From assembly GCF_017991995.1 (NCBI RefSeq), contig NZ_JAGOPN010000005.1, positions 124,001-188,000 of the forward strand: a DNA stretch of 64,000 nucleotides, in the 5' to 3' direction. The position numbers and the translations under genes are program-made. Each line of letters begins with the position of its first letter. Position 1 is the first letter of the stretch. The notes below the pieces were generated by a model that saw only the letters and a program-made list of their open reading frames with translations, ran no database searches and had not been told where the DNA came from. This DNA is from Pseudacidovorax sp. (lineage in GTDB: Bacteria > Pseudomonadota > Gammaproteobacteria > Burkholderiales > Burkholderiaceae_C). Below, one piece after another: positions 1 through 8,941 of the stretch.

Positions 1-31
1 AGGCGGCGACGTCGGCGGGAAGCGTGTTCAT
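1..31 (-). CDS. Start of an unidentified nif-operon gene (truncated by window edge)
   Basis: An ATG at 29-31 on the minus strand overlaps the nifZ stop codon in an ATGA arrangement, which is the usual sign of translational coupling in this operon. Only about ten codons are visible (M-N-T-L-P-A-D-V-A-A), too few to name a product. Its position after nifB-fdxN-hesB-LRV-nifZ suggests another nitrogenase accessory gene, but that is inference from context only. Confidence 0.4.
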   Translation of the reverse strand, partial: MNTLPADVAA

Positions 32-420
32 GGGGCGTTCTCCGGAAGGGACGAGGGGTCGGTGTGGCCTGTGGGCTGCTGCGGGCGGCCGAGCGCGTGC
101 AGGGTCTGGGCATCCACGCCCAGGCGGGCCAGCACGTCCTCGGGCAGGTGGTCCAGCGTGCACAGCTCCTTGGCGCGCATGCCCACGCGGTGGCCCGTGT
201 CCACGAAGTCCACCGCGTAGATGTAGAACTGCTGCAGGAAGGTGTTGATGCTGGTCACGTAGCCGATGTCGCCCTTGTTGACCAGCACTTCACCGATGTC
301 CTTGCCGTTGTAGGTGCCGTCGTTGCGGATCACGCTGCGGGCGATGACGCGCTCGCCGTAGTTGAAGCGGGGCGGAAAGGCGACCTCGATGAGCTCGTCG
401 TCGCGGTTGATGTCAGCCAT
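28..420 (-). CDS. nifZ: NifZ, nitrogenase P-cluster maturation protein
   Basis: A 130-residue protein whose N-terminal half (MADINRDDELIEV, then FNYGERVIARSVIRNDGTY) matches the NifZ family. NifZ helps assemble the second P-cluster of the MoFe protein. The reading frame is open further upstream, but the ATG at 418-420 is chosen because NifZ homology begins there and it gives the usual 8-base overlap with the LRV gene before it. It lies in the nifB operon as its sixth cistron and overlaps the next gene by 4 bases. The C-terminal tail (GRPQQPTGHTDPSS) is low-complexity and probably not conserved. Expression is expected from the sigma-54 promoter ahead of nifB. Confidence 0.9.
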   Translation of the reverse strand: MADINRDDELIEVAFPPRFNYGERVIARSVIRNDGTYNGKDIGEVLVNKGDIGYVTSINTFLQQFYIYAVDFVDTGHRVGMRAKELCTLDHLPEDVLARLGVDAQTLHALGRPQQPTGHTDPSSLPENAP

Positions 421-1222
421 GGGCAACTCCCTGGGCGGGCGGTCCCGCCAGTCGCTCGGCAGCGGCGCGGCGCACCTCGGGGTCCGCGTCGTCCAGCAGG
501 CGGCGCACCGCCTCGGGTGCGGCGCGCCGGGCCACCTCCCATCGCACGCGCCAGTCCTCGTCGTCCACCAGCCGCGCCAGCAGCGGCGCGGGCAGGCGCT
601 CGGCCACGATGCGGCGCACTTCGGGCTCGGCATCGCTGGCCAGGGTCAGCAGGGCCGGCATCTCCAGCCGCTGGGCGACCCGCATGCGCACGCTGCGGTC
701 GGCGTCGTGCGCGAGGGTGGCCAGCAGTGCCAGCGGCACCCGGCGGGCGACCAGCTCGCGCACGCCGTAGTCGGGGTCGTGGCGCATGGCGGCCAGGGCG
801 TTGCCTTCGAGCCGCTGCGCGACGCGGATGCGCACCTCGCGGTGCGGGTCGTGCATCAGCCGGATCAGCTGGCCCTGCGGCAGGCGCAGGGCCACCTGCA
901 GCCGCACGGTCTCGTCGGGGTCACCGATCAGCGCCGTCAGCCGGAACAGGCTGGCATGGCGGGCCGCGATGGCGCGCACCTCGAAATAGGGATGGGCCAG
1001 TTCGCCATCAGCCAGTCCCGGATGCCAGCGGAAGAAGCGGTCGATGCGGCGCGCATAGGCATCCTGCATGCACGCGTGGCCGGGCTCGCAGCCGTGCGGC
1101 TCGGGCCGGCCGCGCAGGGCCTGGTGAGGGCAACGGCCGCAGTCGACGGGGCCGCCGCGCCAGTACAGCGGCGCGATGTCGCCGGCAGGTGCGCGCGCGG
1201 CCGGGCTGGCGGCGTTGGTCAC
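413..1222 (-). CDS. Leucine-rich-repeat-variant (LRV) 4Fe-4S protein
   Basis: A 269-residue protein with two parts. Residues about 20-60 carry a four-cysteine cluster, C-x2-C-x14-C-x5-C (CGRCPHQ...HGC...HAC), as in the LRV metalloprotein known from the Azotobacter vinelandii nif region. From about residue 77 there are eight 24-residue LRV repeats of the form DPxxxVRxxVAxRLxxxxLxxLxx, which fold as an alternating helix solenoid. Its function in nitrogen fixation is unknown; a role in cluster delivery or protein contact is inference. It overlaps nifZ by 8 bases and the TPR-like gene upstream by 4, so it is firmly inside the operon. Only the repeat count and cysteine pattern are direct observations. 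Confidence 0.85.
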   Translation of the reverse strand: MTNAASPAARAPAGDIAPLYWRGGPVDCGRCPHQALRGRPEPHGCEPGHACMQDAYARRIDRFFRWHPGLADGELAHPYFEVRAIAARHASLFRLTALIGDPDETVRLQVALRLPQGQLIRLMHDPHREVRIRVAQRLEGNALAAMRHDPDYGVRELVARRVPLALLATLAHDADRSVRMRVAQRLEMPALLTLASDAEPEVRRIVAERLPAPLLARLVDDEDWRVRWEVARRAAPEAVRRLLDDADPEVRRAAAERLAGPPAQGVAHG

Positions 1223-1803
1223 GGACGTGCCTCCGGCCCCCAGCCGTAGGCGGGATAGGCGCCGGGCCCTTCGGCAGGGTCGATCAGGCCCGCGGCCAGC
1301 GCCTCGTGCCGCTGCAGCACATGGGCCAGCAGGGCCCCGCCGACGCGGTCGCGCGGGTCGAGCCGGCGCAGCTCGCCCAGCATCAGCCGGGCCTCTTCCA
1401 GCTCGCCCAGCCGCAGGTTGAGGTAGGCCAGGCCCTTGAGGGTGAAGAGGTAGAAGCGCACCGCGGCGTCGTGGCGCGCCTCGTCGTCGGTGGGTGGCCG
1501 GTCGCCGAAGTCGGGGCCGAGGGCGGTGCGGGCGACGGCGAGCGCGTCTTCGCCCGCCGCCTTGGCGCGCTCCAGGTCGTGGCCGTAGAAATGGAAGCGG
1601 TAGAGCGCGATCAGCGGGACCGGATGGCGCGGTGCCAGCGCGCGGGCGCGCTCCAGCAGCGGCAGTGCCTGCTCCGGCCGATGGCGCAGCAGGCCGGCGC
1701 TGGCGATGAGCGCAGCAGGCTCGGCCGGCAGGCCATGGCCCAGTGCCGAATCGGCAAAGGCGGCCATCCCGCCATCGTCGAAGCCCAGGCCCATGGCATT
1801 CAT
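1219..1803 (-). CDS. TPR-like nif-associated protein, paralogue of the protein at 19953-20462
   Basis: A 194-residue, mostly helical protein with tetratricopeptide-like stretches (PEQALPLLERARALAPRHP; LNLRLGELEEARLMLGELRRLDP). No catalytic motif is seen. The segment RFYLFTLKGLAYLNLRLGEL with a later LDPRDRVGGALLAHVLQ is clearly related to RFWLFTLKAQAFILLRRDEP and LDPDDHMGASVVAQLLA of the protein encoded at 19953-20462, so the nif island has two diverged copies. The start ATG at 1803 is followed four codons later by a second in-frame ATG. It overlaps the LRV gene by 4 bases. A scaffold role in cofactor assembly is plausible but unproven; I know of no assigned function. Confidence 0.75.
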   Translation of the reverse strand: MNAMGLGFDDGGMAAFADSALGHGLPAEPAALIASAGLLRHRPEQALPLLERARALAPRHPVPLIALYRFHFYGHDLERAKAAGEDALAVARTALGPDFGDRPPTDDEARHDAAVRFYLFTLKGLAYLNLRLGELEEARLMLGELRRLDPRDRVGGALLAHVLQRHEALAAGLIDPAEGPGAYPAYGWGPEARP

Positions 1804-1840
1804 CGCCGCTGCTCCGCTGCTCCGCTGCCTCGGGTCATGC

Positions 1841-2251
1841 TCAGTGCGTCAGCGTGACCGGGCGGCCGCGGCCGATGGAACCCACGTCGATGCGGGCCAC
1901 GCCGGGCGGCGTGGCGGCGGCATCGCCACTGCTGCTGCAGGCGCAGGGCGCCTGCTTGGGGTCGATGAAGGCCAGACCCGACTTGGTGGGCGTGTCCACG
2001 AAATCCATGGTCACGCCGTCGAGCAGCAGCCGGCTTTCGGCGGGCAGGAACAGGCGCAGGCCCTCCCCCACCTCCAGCACCGACTCGCCCGGCTGGGGCG
2101 CGGCCTCGGCGCTGAACTCCGAGTTGAAGCCCGAGCATCCGCCGGCGCTGACGACCAGCCGGAAGCCCGCCGTGGCCGGCAGGCCCGAAAAGCGCAGGAT
2201 GCGCCGCACGAACTTCTCGGCGGCGGGCGTGAGGGTGAGGCTGGGAACCAT
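1841..2251 (-). CDS. HesB/IscA-type (A-type) Fe-S carrier, nifB operon copy
   Basis: A 136-residue A-type carrier: LTLTPAAEKFVRRIL at the N-terminus, the first conserved cysteine in SAGGCSGFNSEF, and the last pair as C-A-C instead of the usual C-G-C. A 30-residue tail rich in G and R follows the CAC motif, longer than in IscA or ErpA. Such HesB/NifIscA proteins carry or donate Fe-S clusters, here probably to NifB or nitrogenase. The frame is open upstream to 2437 but that part is the translated 9-bp repeat, so the ATG at 2251 is chosen. It is the third cistron after fdxN, separated by a repeat-bearing gap of 301 bp. Confidence 0.85.
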   Translation of the reverse strand: MVPSLTLTPAAEKFVRRILRFSGLPATAGFRLVVSAGGCSGFNSEFSAEAAPQPGESVLEVGEGLRLFLPAESRLLLDGVTMDFVDTPTKSGLAFIDPKQAPCACSSSGDAAATPPGVARIDVGSIGRGRPVTLTH

Positions 2252-2352
2252 GGTCAAAGGTCTCTGTGGTGGATGAAGAAAAAAGGACAGGCGACGTGGG
2301 CGGGCGCGCAACGCATAGGTCGCGCCGATGCGCCGGCAAGACCGCGGCAAGC

Positions 2353-2442
2353 GCGTTACCCGCACTACCCGCAGCACCCGCATCGCCGGCACTACGCGCA
2401 CTACCCGCGGCACCCGCACCACGCGCACGACCCGCATCGAAC
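2353..2442. repeat. Degenerate 9-bp tandem repeat, about 10 units
   Basis: Ten adjoining 9-base units of the type GCACTACCC / GCAGCACCC / GCATCGCCG / GCACCACGC fill exactly 90 bp. On the minus strand they read as an R-V-V-like peptide repeat, but no start or homology supports translation. The last unit runs into the edge of repeat R1. Confidence 0.8.
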
Positions 2443-2552
2443 GGCCGCGGAGCAGGCCATGCGGGAACGTCCGCGGAACCGGCTTTGCCGGGCCGCTGGA
2501 TGTGCCCCCCTGGGGGGGTGGGCGGAGCGCGAAGCGCGCAGCCTGGGGGGGT
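2436..2552 (-). repeat. Structured intercistronic repeat R1 (family R)
   Basis: Begins directly after the fdxN stop codon on the transcribed strand. It shows the family plan: a hairpin with a TTC loop (GCGCTTCGCGC here), a C-rich/G-rich stem (CCCCCC-AG-GGGGGG), a hairpin CCGGC-AAA-GCCGG, and GGCC-TGCTCCGC-GGCC. Three other copies lie at 10150-10280, 12576-12757 and 12758-13018. This copy is the most diverged and keeps pairing through paired changes. Confidence 0.75.
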
Positions 2553-2747
2553 TTAGGCTTTCGTTATGCAGCCGTCCACGGGGCACACGGCGATGCACTG
2601 CGGCTCGTCGTAGTGGCCCTCGCACTCGGTGCACTTCTTGGGGTCGATGACGAAGATGCCGCCCTTCTCGCGGATGGCGACGTTGGGGCATTCGGGCTCG
2701 CAGGCGGAGCAGCCGGTGCAGGTGGAGGCGATGATCTTCAGCGACAT
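2553..2747 (-). CDS. fdxN: FdxN, 2[4Fe-4S] nif ferredoxin
   Basis: A 64-residue bacterial-type ferredoxin with two cluster motifs: [11 protein letters not shown] near residue 10 and [14 protein letters not shown]3-C near residue 39, the latter with the insertion typical of FdxN. It donates low-potential electrons in nitrogen fixation, to nitrogenase or to NifB-dependent FeMo-co synthesis. It is the second cistron behind nifB, 62 bp downstream, and shares the nifB sigma-54 promoter. Length and cysteine spacing are standard for the family. Confidence 0.95.
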   Translation of the reverse strand: MSLKIIASTCTGCSACEPECPNVAIREKGGIFVIDPKKCTECEGHYDEPQCIAVCPVDGCITKA

Positions 2748-2809
2748 GGCTTTCCTCGTGGATTGCTAGCTAGTTGGGGGGGTGGATGAAGCGGCGTGCG
2801 GCGCCTCGC

Positions 2810-4402
2810 TCAGGCGGCCTGCGCCGCGGTGTAGGCACCCTGGCGGATGGCGGCGTCGCCGCGGTCCTGGTGCACCAGCGCGCCGCTGGCGATGCGGGCG
2901 CGGTAGCCGTTGAACCAGGCCAGCGCCGCCTTCTCGATGAACTCGCCGACGTACTGGTCCACCGGCTCGATGCCGGCGGACGACAGCTCGTCCTTGGGGC
3001 AGGCGCCGATCTTGGCGACCAGCACGGCATGGCAGTCGTTGATGGCGCGCACCACCGACGGCAGCTGCTCGTCGTCGCCGAAGCCGCCCTGGCAGTACAG
3101 GTCCACCCGGCGGTGGCCGACGAACAGGGCCTCGCTGCGGCTGACCTCGAAGATCTGGAACTCGGTCACATGGCCGAAGTGCTCGTTGACGCGACCGCCA
3201 CCCTTGGTGGCCACGGCCACGAGCACCTTCAGGTCGTCGGCCACGCCCAGGTTGGCGGCCTCGGCGAGGGCTTCCTGCTTGGCATCGTGCTGGGCCTGGC
3301 GCTCGGTTTCCACCTTCTCCTGGTAGGCGCGGCGGCGGTCGAGGTCGTACACGACCTCCATCTCCTCGATCTTGTCGAGGGTGAATTCCTCGCTGCGGTC
3401 CTCGCCCAGCAGGCCCACCGCGTCGGCACGGCACTGGCGGCAGTGGCGCATGAGGTTGGCGCCGCCGGCGCAGGCGTCCTGCACGGCCTTGAGTTCCTGG
3501 GCCGTGGGACCACGCTGGCCGGTGAGGCCGAACACGGTGCCGTGCTCGGGCTCGGAGATCAGCGGCATGATGTTGTGCAGGAAGGCACCGCGCTTCTTCA
3601 CCTCGCGGTTGACCTCGATCAGGTGCTCGTCGTTGATGCCGGGGATGAGCACCGAGTTGATCTTGGTGAGCACGCCGCGGGCGGTGAGCATCTCCAGGCC
3701 CTTCATCTGCTGCTCGTGCAGGATCTTCGCGGCCTCGTAGCCGGTGACGCGCTTGTGCTTCCAGAAGATCCAGGGGTAGATCTTCTCGCCCACCGCCGGG
3801 TCCACCATGTTGATGGTGATGGTGACGTGGTCGATGTTGTACTTGACGATCTCGTCCACCTGCTCGGGCAGGGCCAGGCCGTTGGTGGACAGGCACAGCT
3901 TGATGTCGGGCGCCTGCTCGTGGAGCATGCGCATGGTGTCGAAGGTCTTGGCCGGGTTGGCCAGGCTGTCGCCGGGGCCGGCGATGCCCAGCACGGTCAT
4001 CTGCGGGATCTCGCTGGCGACGGCCAGCACCTTCTTGACGGCCTGGTCGGGCGTGAGCTTCTGGCTGACGACGCCGGGGCGGCTCTCGTTGCTGCAGTCG
4101 TACTTGCGATTGCAGTAGTTGCACTGGATGTTGCAGGCGGGCGCCACGGCCACATGCATGCGGGCGTAGTGGTGATGGGCCTCTTCCGAGTAGCAGGGAT
4201 GGTTCTTGACCTTGTCCCAGATCTCGGCGGGCATGTCGTCCGGCCCGCCCGAAGAGCCGCAGCTGGCCTTTCCTTCGCCCCCGTGGGTGCCGCAGCCCCC
4301 GCCCGCATCGGGCAGTTCGAACTTGGCGCCGAGTGGCTTGATCTGCCCGATGCCGACGTAGGTGGTGGCGGGCATGGTGCTGGCTGGGCTGGCTTGCTGC
4401 AT
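2810..4402 (-). CDS. nifB: NifB, radical SAM NifB-co synthase
   Basis: NifB fuses two [4Fe-4S] units with a carbide and a ninth sulphur into NifB-co, the precursor of FeMo-co. The 530-residue protein has a cysteine-containing N-terminal extension (about residues 35-55), the radical SAM motif [14 protein letters not shown] (C-x3-C-x2-C) near residue 90, further conserved cysteines in CRQCRAD, and a C-terminal NifX/NafY-like domain from about residue 395 ([18 protein letters not shown]). Full length for a NifB with the NifX domain. It heads the operon nifB-fdxN-hesB-TPR-LRV-nifZ. A -24/-12 promoter lies at 4455-4470 and a NifA site at 4576-4591. Confidence 0.97.
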   Translation of the reverse strand: MQQASPASTMPATTYVGIGQIKPLGAKFELPDAGGGCGTHGGEGKASCGSSGGPDDMPAEIWDKVKNHPCYSEEAHHHYARMHVAVAPACNIQCNYCNRKYDCSNESRPGVVSQKLTPDQAVKKVLAVASEIPQMTVLGIAGPGDSLANPAKTFDTMRMLHEQAPDIKLCLSTNGLALPEQVDEIVKYNIDHVTITINMVDPAVGEKIYPWIFWKHKRVTGYEAAKILHEQQMKGLEMLTARGVLTKINSVLIPGINDEHLIEVNREVKKRGAFLHNIMPLISEPEHGTVFGLTGQRGPTAQELKAVQDACAGGANLMRHCRQCRADAVGLLGEDRSEEFTLDKIEEMEVVYDLDRRRAYQEKVETERQAQHDAKQEALAEAANLGVADDLKVLVAVATKGGGRVNEHFGHVTEFQIFEVSRSEALFVGHRRVDLYCQGGFGDDEQLPSVVRAINDCHAVLVAKIGACPKDELSSAGIEPVDQYVGEFIEKAALAWFNGYRARIASGALVHQDRGDAAIRQGAYTAAQAA

Positions 4403-4454
4403 GGATGGACCTCGCGGGATGGCGGCCCGACTTGGCCGCGTACGGGGTCTCTAC

Positions 4455-4470
4455 TGCCAAAAACATGCCA
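4455..4470 (-). promoter_or_regulatory. Sigma-54 (-24/-12) promoter of the nifB operon
   Basis: On the minus strand TGGCATGTTTTTGGCA keeps the invariant GG and GC ten bases apart, with one departure from consensus (TGGC for TTGC). It lies about 52 bp upstream of the nifB ATG, predicting a start near 4444. Confidence 0.85.
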
Positions 4471-4575
4471 CGCGGTTGTGGCGCTCCAGCGTTGGGTTTC
4501 ACGCGGTTTCGCGTTGGTTTTGAAGCGTTTGTCTGGCGGGGTTGCGACAGGGCTCGATGTGTGTCGCGTTGGGTG

Positions 4576-4591
4576 TGTTGGCGTTGCGACA
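4576..4591. promoter_or_regulatory. NifA upstream activator site for nifB
   Basis: TGT-TGGCGTTGCG-ACA is a perfect TGT-N10-ACA NifA site, about 105 bp upstream of the -24 element, within the usual range for NifA activation by DNA looping. Confidence 0.8.
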
Positions 4592-4623
4592 AAGGGGTGT
4601 TGGTTGCTTGCGTGTGTGGTTCG

Positions 4624-4700
4624 ACCGTTGACGCCTGACGAGCGTCTGGCTGGCTTGGGTCGCGGCCTTTACCGTTGACGCTGGATGAGCGCCTGGCTGA
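4624..4700. repeat. Two imperfect direct repeats of about 30 bp
   Basis: The 30-base stretches starting at 4624 and 4671 both begin ACCGTTGACGC and continue to a shared GAGCG-CTGGCTG core. The second copy leads directly into the left arm of structured element A. Confidence 0.6.
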
Positions 4701-4930
4701 CCCCGGCGCCCAGGGCGGCCCCACATGCTGCGTCCCTCGCTGAACGCTCGGGCAACCTGCGGTGCTCGCCGGATGAGCGCATGGCGTAACTCGCTACGCG
4801 CTTACGCGCTCCGCTCAAACAAACGCCATGAGTCAGTCACAACCGGCCCGCGGGGGCCGCGGGCCTCGCTCATCCGGCTGCGCTCCTCGGCGCAGCCTGA
4901 GGGGCCGCCCTGGGCGCCGGGGCCAGCCAG
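4693..4930 (+). repeat. Structured element A: 164-bp core in inverted 30-bp arms
   Basis: Arms at 4693-4722 and 4901-4930 are inverted copies with 29 of 30 bases pairing. Between them sit 7-base spacers and a 164-bp core (4730-4893) that recurs, identical base for base and inverted, at 5301-5464. Inside the core GCCGGATGAGCG and CGCTCATCCGGC-like stretches pair again. No transposase reading frame is present. Confidence 0.85.
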
Positions 4931-5053
4931 GCTTGGGGTTTGGCATGACCTTCGCCCATTACCGCCCGCTCGAGAGACATGGCCGCCACACAACACTGCT
5001 CGCGGGTCAGCGACCGCAGTCGCGCACTGCGCCACCGCCCCCACGCCCACCTC

Positions 5054-5100
5054 TACCCCCTACCCCTACCCCCGCACCTGCACCTGCACCTGCACCTGCA
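5054..5100. repeat. Simple-sequence tract (TACCCC and GCACCT units)
   Basis: A run of TACCCC-type units is followed by four tandem GCACCT units (5074-5099). It lies midway between elements A and B. Confidence 0.75.
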
Positions 5101-5262
5101 TACGACTCTGTGCGTGTGCGTCTGCCTGTGGCGCGGCCGGGCCCGTGCGTTCGCTATGCCATTGCTGATGCCGCTGTTCTGGCTTCTGCGGCCTTGAGCT
5201 GAGGAGCCAGCGACGAACGCGGGTGACTGCCAAGAGCGGGCGTGACGGTCACCTCCCCATAA

Positions 5263-5502
5263 GCCCGGCCTGGGGTGTGCGGCCTGGGCGCCCTGTGGAC
5301 GCGCCGAGGAGCGCAGCCGGATGAGCGAGGCCCGCGGCCCCCGCGGGCCGGTTGTGACTGACTCATGGCGTTTGTTTGAGCGGAGCGCGTAAGCGCGTAG
5401 CGAGTTACGCCATGCGCTCATCCGGCGAGCACCGCAGGTTGCCCGAGCGTTCAGCGAGGGACGCGGCCGCTGGGCGCCCAGGCCGCACACCCCAGGCCGG
5501 GC
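5263..5502 (-). repeat. Structured element B: inverted copy of the 164-bp core with different arms
   Basis: Arms at 5263-5293 and 5472-5502 are perfect 31-base inverted copies of each other but differ in sequence from the arms of element A. The enclosed core (5301-5464) is the exact inverse of 4730-4893. The arm-to-arm interval is 178 bp in both elements. Confidence 0.85.
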
Positions 5503-5616
5503 GCTTCGTCCACGGCCCACGGCCAGCACCACCACTACGGCCGCTACCAACAAGCCTCACGCGTCAGAGTCGAGAGTCCGCACCAGTGCAAGACGTTGCG
5601 CCACGGCCCGAGCCGC

Positions 5617-7323
<1,707 letters not shown>

Positions 7324-7641
7324 GGGGAACCTCGCTTTCCGCCGCCCGCACCACCCGCCGGGTGCCCCCGGCACAGGCCGGTGCAGGCACGTCGGCTTTG
7401 TCGGCTTCTTCGCAAGAAACATACCTATTCGTCAACGCTGTGACAGCCCCGAATGCACCGTCGCGGCGCCGGCCGGACATTCGCGACAAACAGGACATGC
7501 CCCACCGCGGCATACCTTGATCCCGCTCACAAATCCAACAAAAAAACGCGCGCGGACCCCATCGGGAGTGGGCTTTCGAGCGATTCGGGTGTGGCACCGA
7601 TGTTGCAGAAGCAGTGGCGTCTAGCCCACCAGGAGCCCGCC
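7324..7641. other. Divergent regulatory region nifA / iscS
   Basis: This 318-bp gap carries the sigma-54 promoter of the iscS block (7592-7607). I found no TGT-N10-ACA site on either strand. The nifA promoter is not obvious; a TTGACG on the minus strand (around 7431-7436) lacks a convincing -10 at the right spacing. No gene is seen. Confidence 0.7.
7592..7607 (+). promoter_or_regulatory. Sigma-54 (-24/-12) promoter of the iscS-fdx block
   Basis: TGGCACCGATGTTGCA matches TGGCAC-N5-TTGCA with GG and GC ten bases apart. It lies 35 bp before the iscS ATG, so the transcript would start near 7618 with a short leader containing AGGAG. Confidence 0.9.
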
Positions 7642-8886
7642 ATGTCCGACCTGCCCCGCGACACAGCCACCGCCCGCCCCGCGCGCCCCATCTACCTGGA
7701 CTACGCCGCCACCACGCCGGTGGACCGACGCGTGGCCACGCGCATGCTGCCCTACCTCAGCGAGATCTACGGCAACCCCGCCAGCCGCTCGCACGCCTAC
7801 GGCTGGGCCGCCGAGGAGGCGGTGGAGCTGGCCCGCGAACAGGTGTGCGCCCTGGTCAATGCCGACCCGCGCGAGATCGTGTGGACCTCCGGCGCCACCG
7901 AGTCCAACAACCTCGCCATCAAGGGCGTCGCCCACTTCTACGCCGGCAAGGGCCGCCACCTGGTGACCGTGGCCACCGAGCACAAGGCCGTGCTCGACAG
8001 CATGCGCGAGCTGGAGCGCGAGGGTTATGAAGTGACGGTGCTACCGGTCGATGCCGACGGCCTGGTCGACCCCGAACGCTTTGCCGCCGCGCTGCGGCCC
8101 GACACGGTGCTGGCCTCGGTCATGGCCGTCAACAACGAGACCGGCGTGGTGCAGGACATCACCGCGCTCGGCACGCTGTGCCGCGAGCGCGGCGTGTTCT
8201 TCCACGTCGATGCGGCGCAGGCGGCCGGCAAGATCGCCATCGACCTGGGCCAATGGCCGGTGGACCTGATGTCGCTGTCGGCCCACAAGCTCTATGGCCC
8301 CAAGGGCATCGGCGCGCTGTACGTGCGCCGCAAGCCGCGCGTGCGGCTCGACGCCCAGATGCACGGCGGCGGCCACGAGCGCGGCATGCGCTCGGGCACC
8401 CTGCCGGTGCACCAGATCGTGGGCATGGGCGAGGCCTTCTGGCTGGCGCGCGAGCAGATGGCGGCCGACAACGCCCGCATCCTGCGCCTGCGCGAGCGGC
8501 TGTGGAACGGGCTGCGCACGCTGGAGGCCGTGGCGCTCAACGGCCACGCCGAGCGGCGCGCGCCCGGCTACCTCAACGTGAGCTTCAACTACGTCGAAGG
8601 CGAATCGCTGCTGATGGGCATCAAGGGCGTGGCCGTGTCCTCGGGCTCGGCCTGCACCTCCGCCAGCCTGGAGCCCAGCTACGTCCTGCGCGCCATGGGC
8701 CGCAGCGACGAGCTGGCCCACAGCTCGGTGCGCTTCTCCATCGGCCGCTTCACCACCGAGGCCGACATCGACGCCACCATCGCCCAGGTGCGCGAGGTGG
8801 TGCAACGCCTGCGCGCCATGAGCCCGCTGTGGGACCTGGTGCAGGCCGGCGTGGATCTCGATTCCATCCAGTGGGCCGAGCACTGA
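7642..8886 (+). CDS. iscS: IscS-type cysteine desulfurase, nif-regulated copy
   Basis: A PLP enzyme that takes sulphur from cysteine for Fe-S cluster building. The 414-residue protein has the PLP lysine in [10 protein letters not shown] (K216) and the persulfide cysteine in [10 protein letters not shown] (C338). Although its place is that of nifS, the sequence is of the IscS kind: the run [20 protein letters not shown] and the end [18 protein letters not shown] resemble E. coli IscS rather than NifS. The ATG at 7642 has AGGAG upstream; earlier in-frame codons lack homology. It is first of a plus-strand block iscS-iscU-erpA-iscA-hscA-fdx driven by a sigma-54 promoter. Confidence 0.93.
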   Translation: MSDLPRDTATARPARPIYLDYAATTPVDRRVATRMLPYLSEIYGNPASRSHAYGWAAEEAVELAREQVCALVNADPREIVWTSGATESNNLAIKGVAHFYAGKGRHLVTVATEHKAVLDSMRELEREGYEVTVLPVDADGLVDPERFAAALRPDTVLASVMAVNNETGVVQDITALGTLCRERGVFFHVDAAQAAGKIAIDLGQWPVDLMSLSAHKLYGPKGIGALYVRRKPRVRLDAQMHGGGHERGMRSGTLPVHQIVGMGEAFWLAREQMAADNARILRLRERLWNGLRTLEAVALNGHAERRAPGYLNVSFNYVEGESLLMGIKGVAVSSGSACTSASLEPSYVLRAMGRSDELAHSSVRFSIGRFTTEADIDATIAQVREVVQRLRAMSPLWDLVQAGVDLDSIQWAEH

Positions 8887-8941
8887 GCAGCGGCCGGCCC
8901 CGATCCCTCTTCTTCCAACCTTCGACACGGAGCAAGGCTTC

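Larger units (their letters stand above)
2252..2552 (-). other. Intercistronic gap between fdxN and the HesB-like gene
   Basis: This 301-bp gap holds no credible gene. From the fdxN side it contains the structured repeat R1 (2436-2552), then a tandem 9-bp repeat tract (2353-2442), then about 100 bp of leader before the HesB-like ATG. Open frames through it are translations of repeats. Confidence 0.8.
4403..5616. other. Long non-coding interval between nifA and nifB
   Basis: This 1.2-kb interval has no credible gene. From the nifB side it holds the sigma-54 promoter (4455-4470), a NifA site (4576-4591), a short direct repeat (4624-4653 and 4671-4700), structured element A (4693-4930), a pyrimidine/CACCTG simple-repeat tract (5054-5100), and structured element B (5263-5502). 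The two long open frames in it (4725-5168 plus, 5053-5553 minus) are the same repeat read in either direction. Confidence 0.85.

Noticed and set aside
2251-2437. An N-terminal extension of the HesB-like protein
   Set aside because: The upstream in-frame codons translate the 9-bp tandem repeat and leader, with no A-type carrier homology.
5054-5100. Possible short CRISPR-like array
   Set aside because: Units are 6 bases with no spacers; it is a simple-sequence tract.
4693-5502. Reading the inverted repeats as the ends of an insertion sequence
   Set aside because: The 407-bp interior holds no transposase and no target duplication was seen. The repeats look like two separate elements.
4725-5553. 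Two open frames (plus and minus) with the same repeated peptide
   Set aside because: They are translations of the inverted 164-bp core; no ribosome site, no homology, and the identity comes from the DNA repeat.
7324-7440. A sigma-70 promoter for nifA built on TTGACG near 7431-7436 (minus)
   Set aside because: No acceptable -10 box lies at 16-18 bp; left unassigned.
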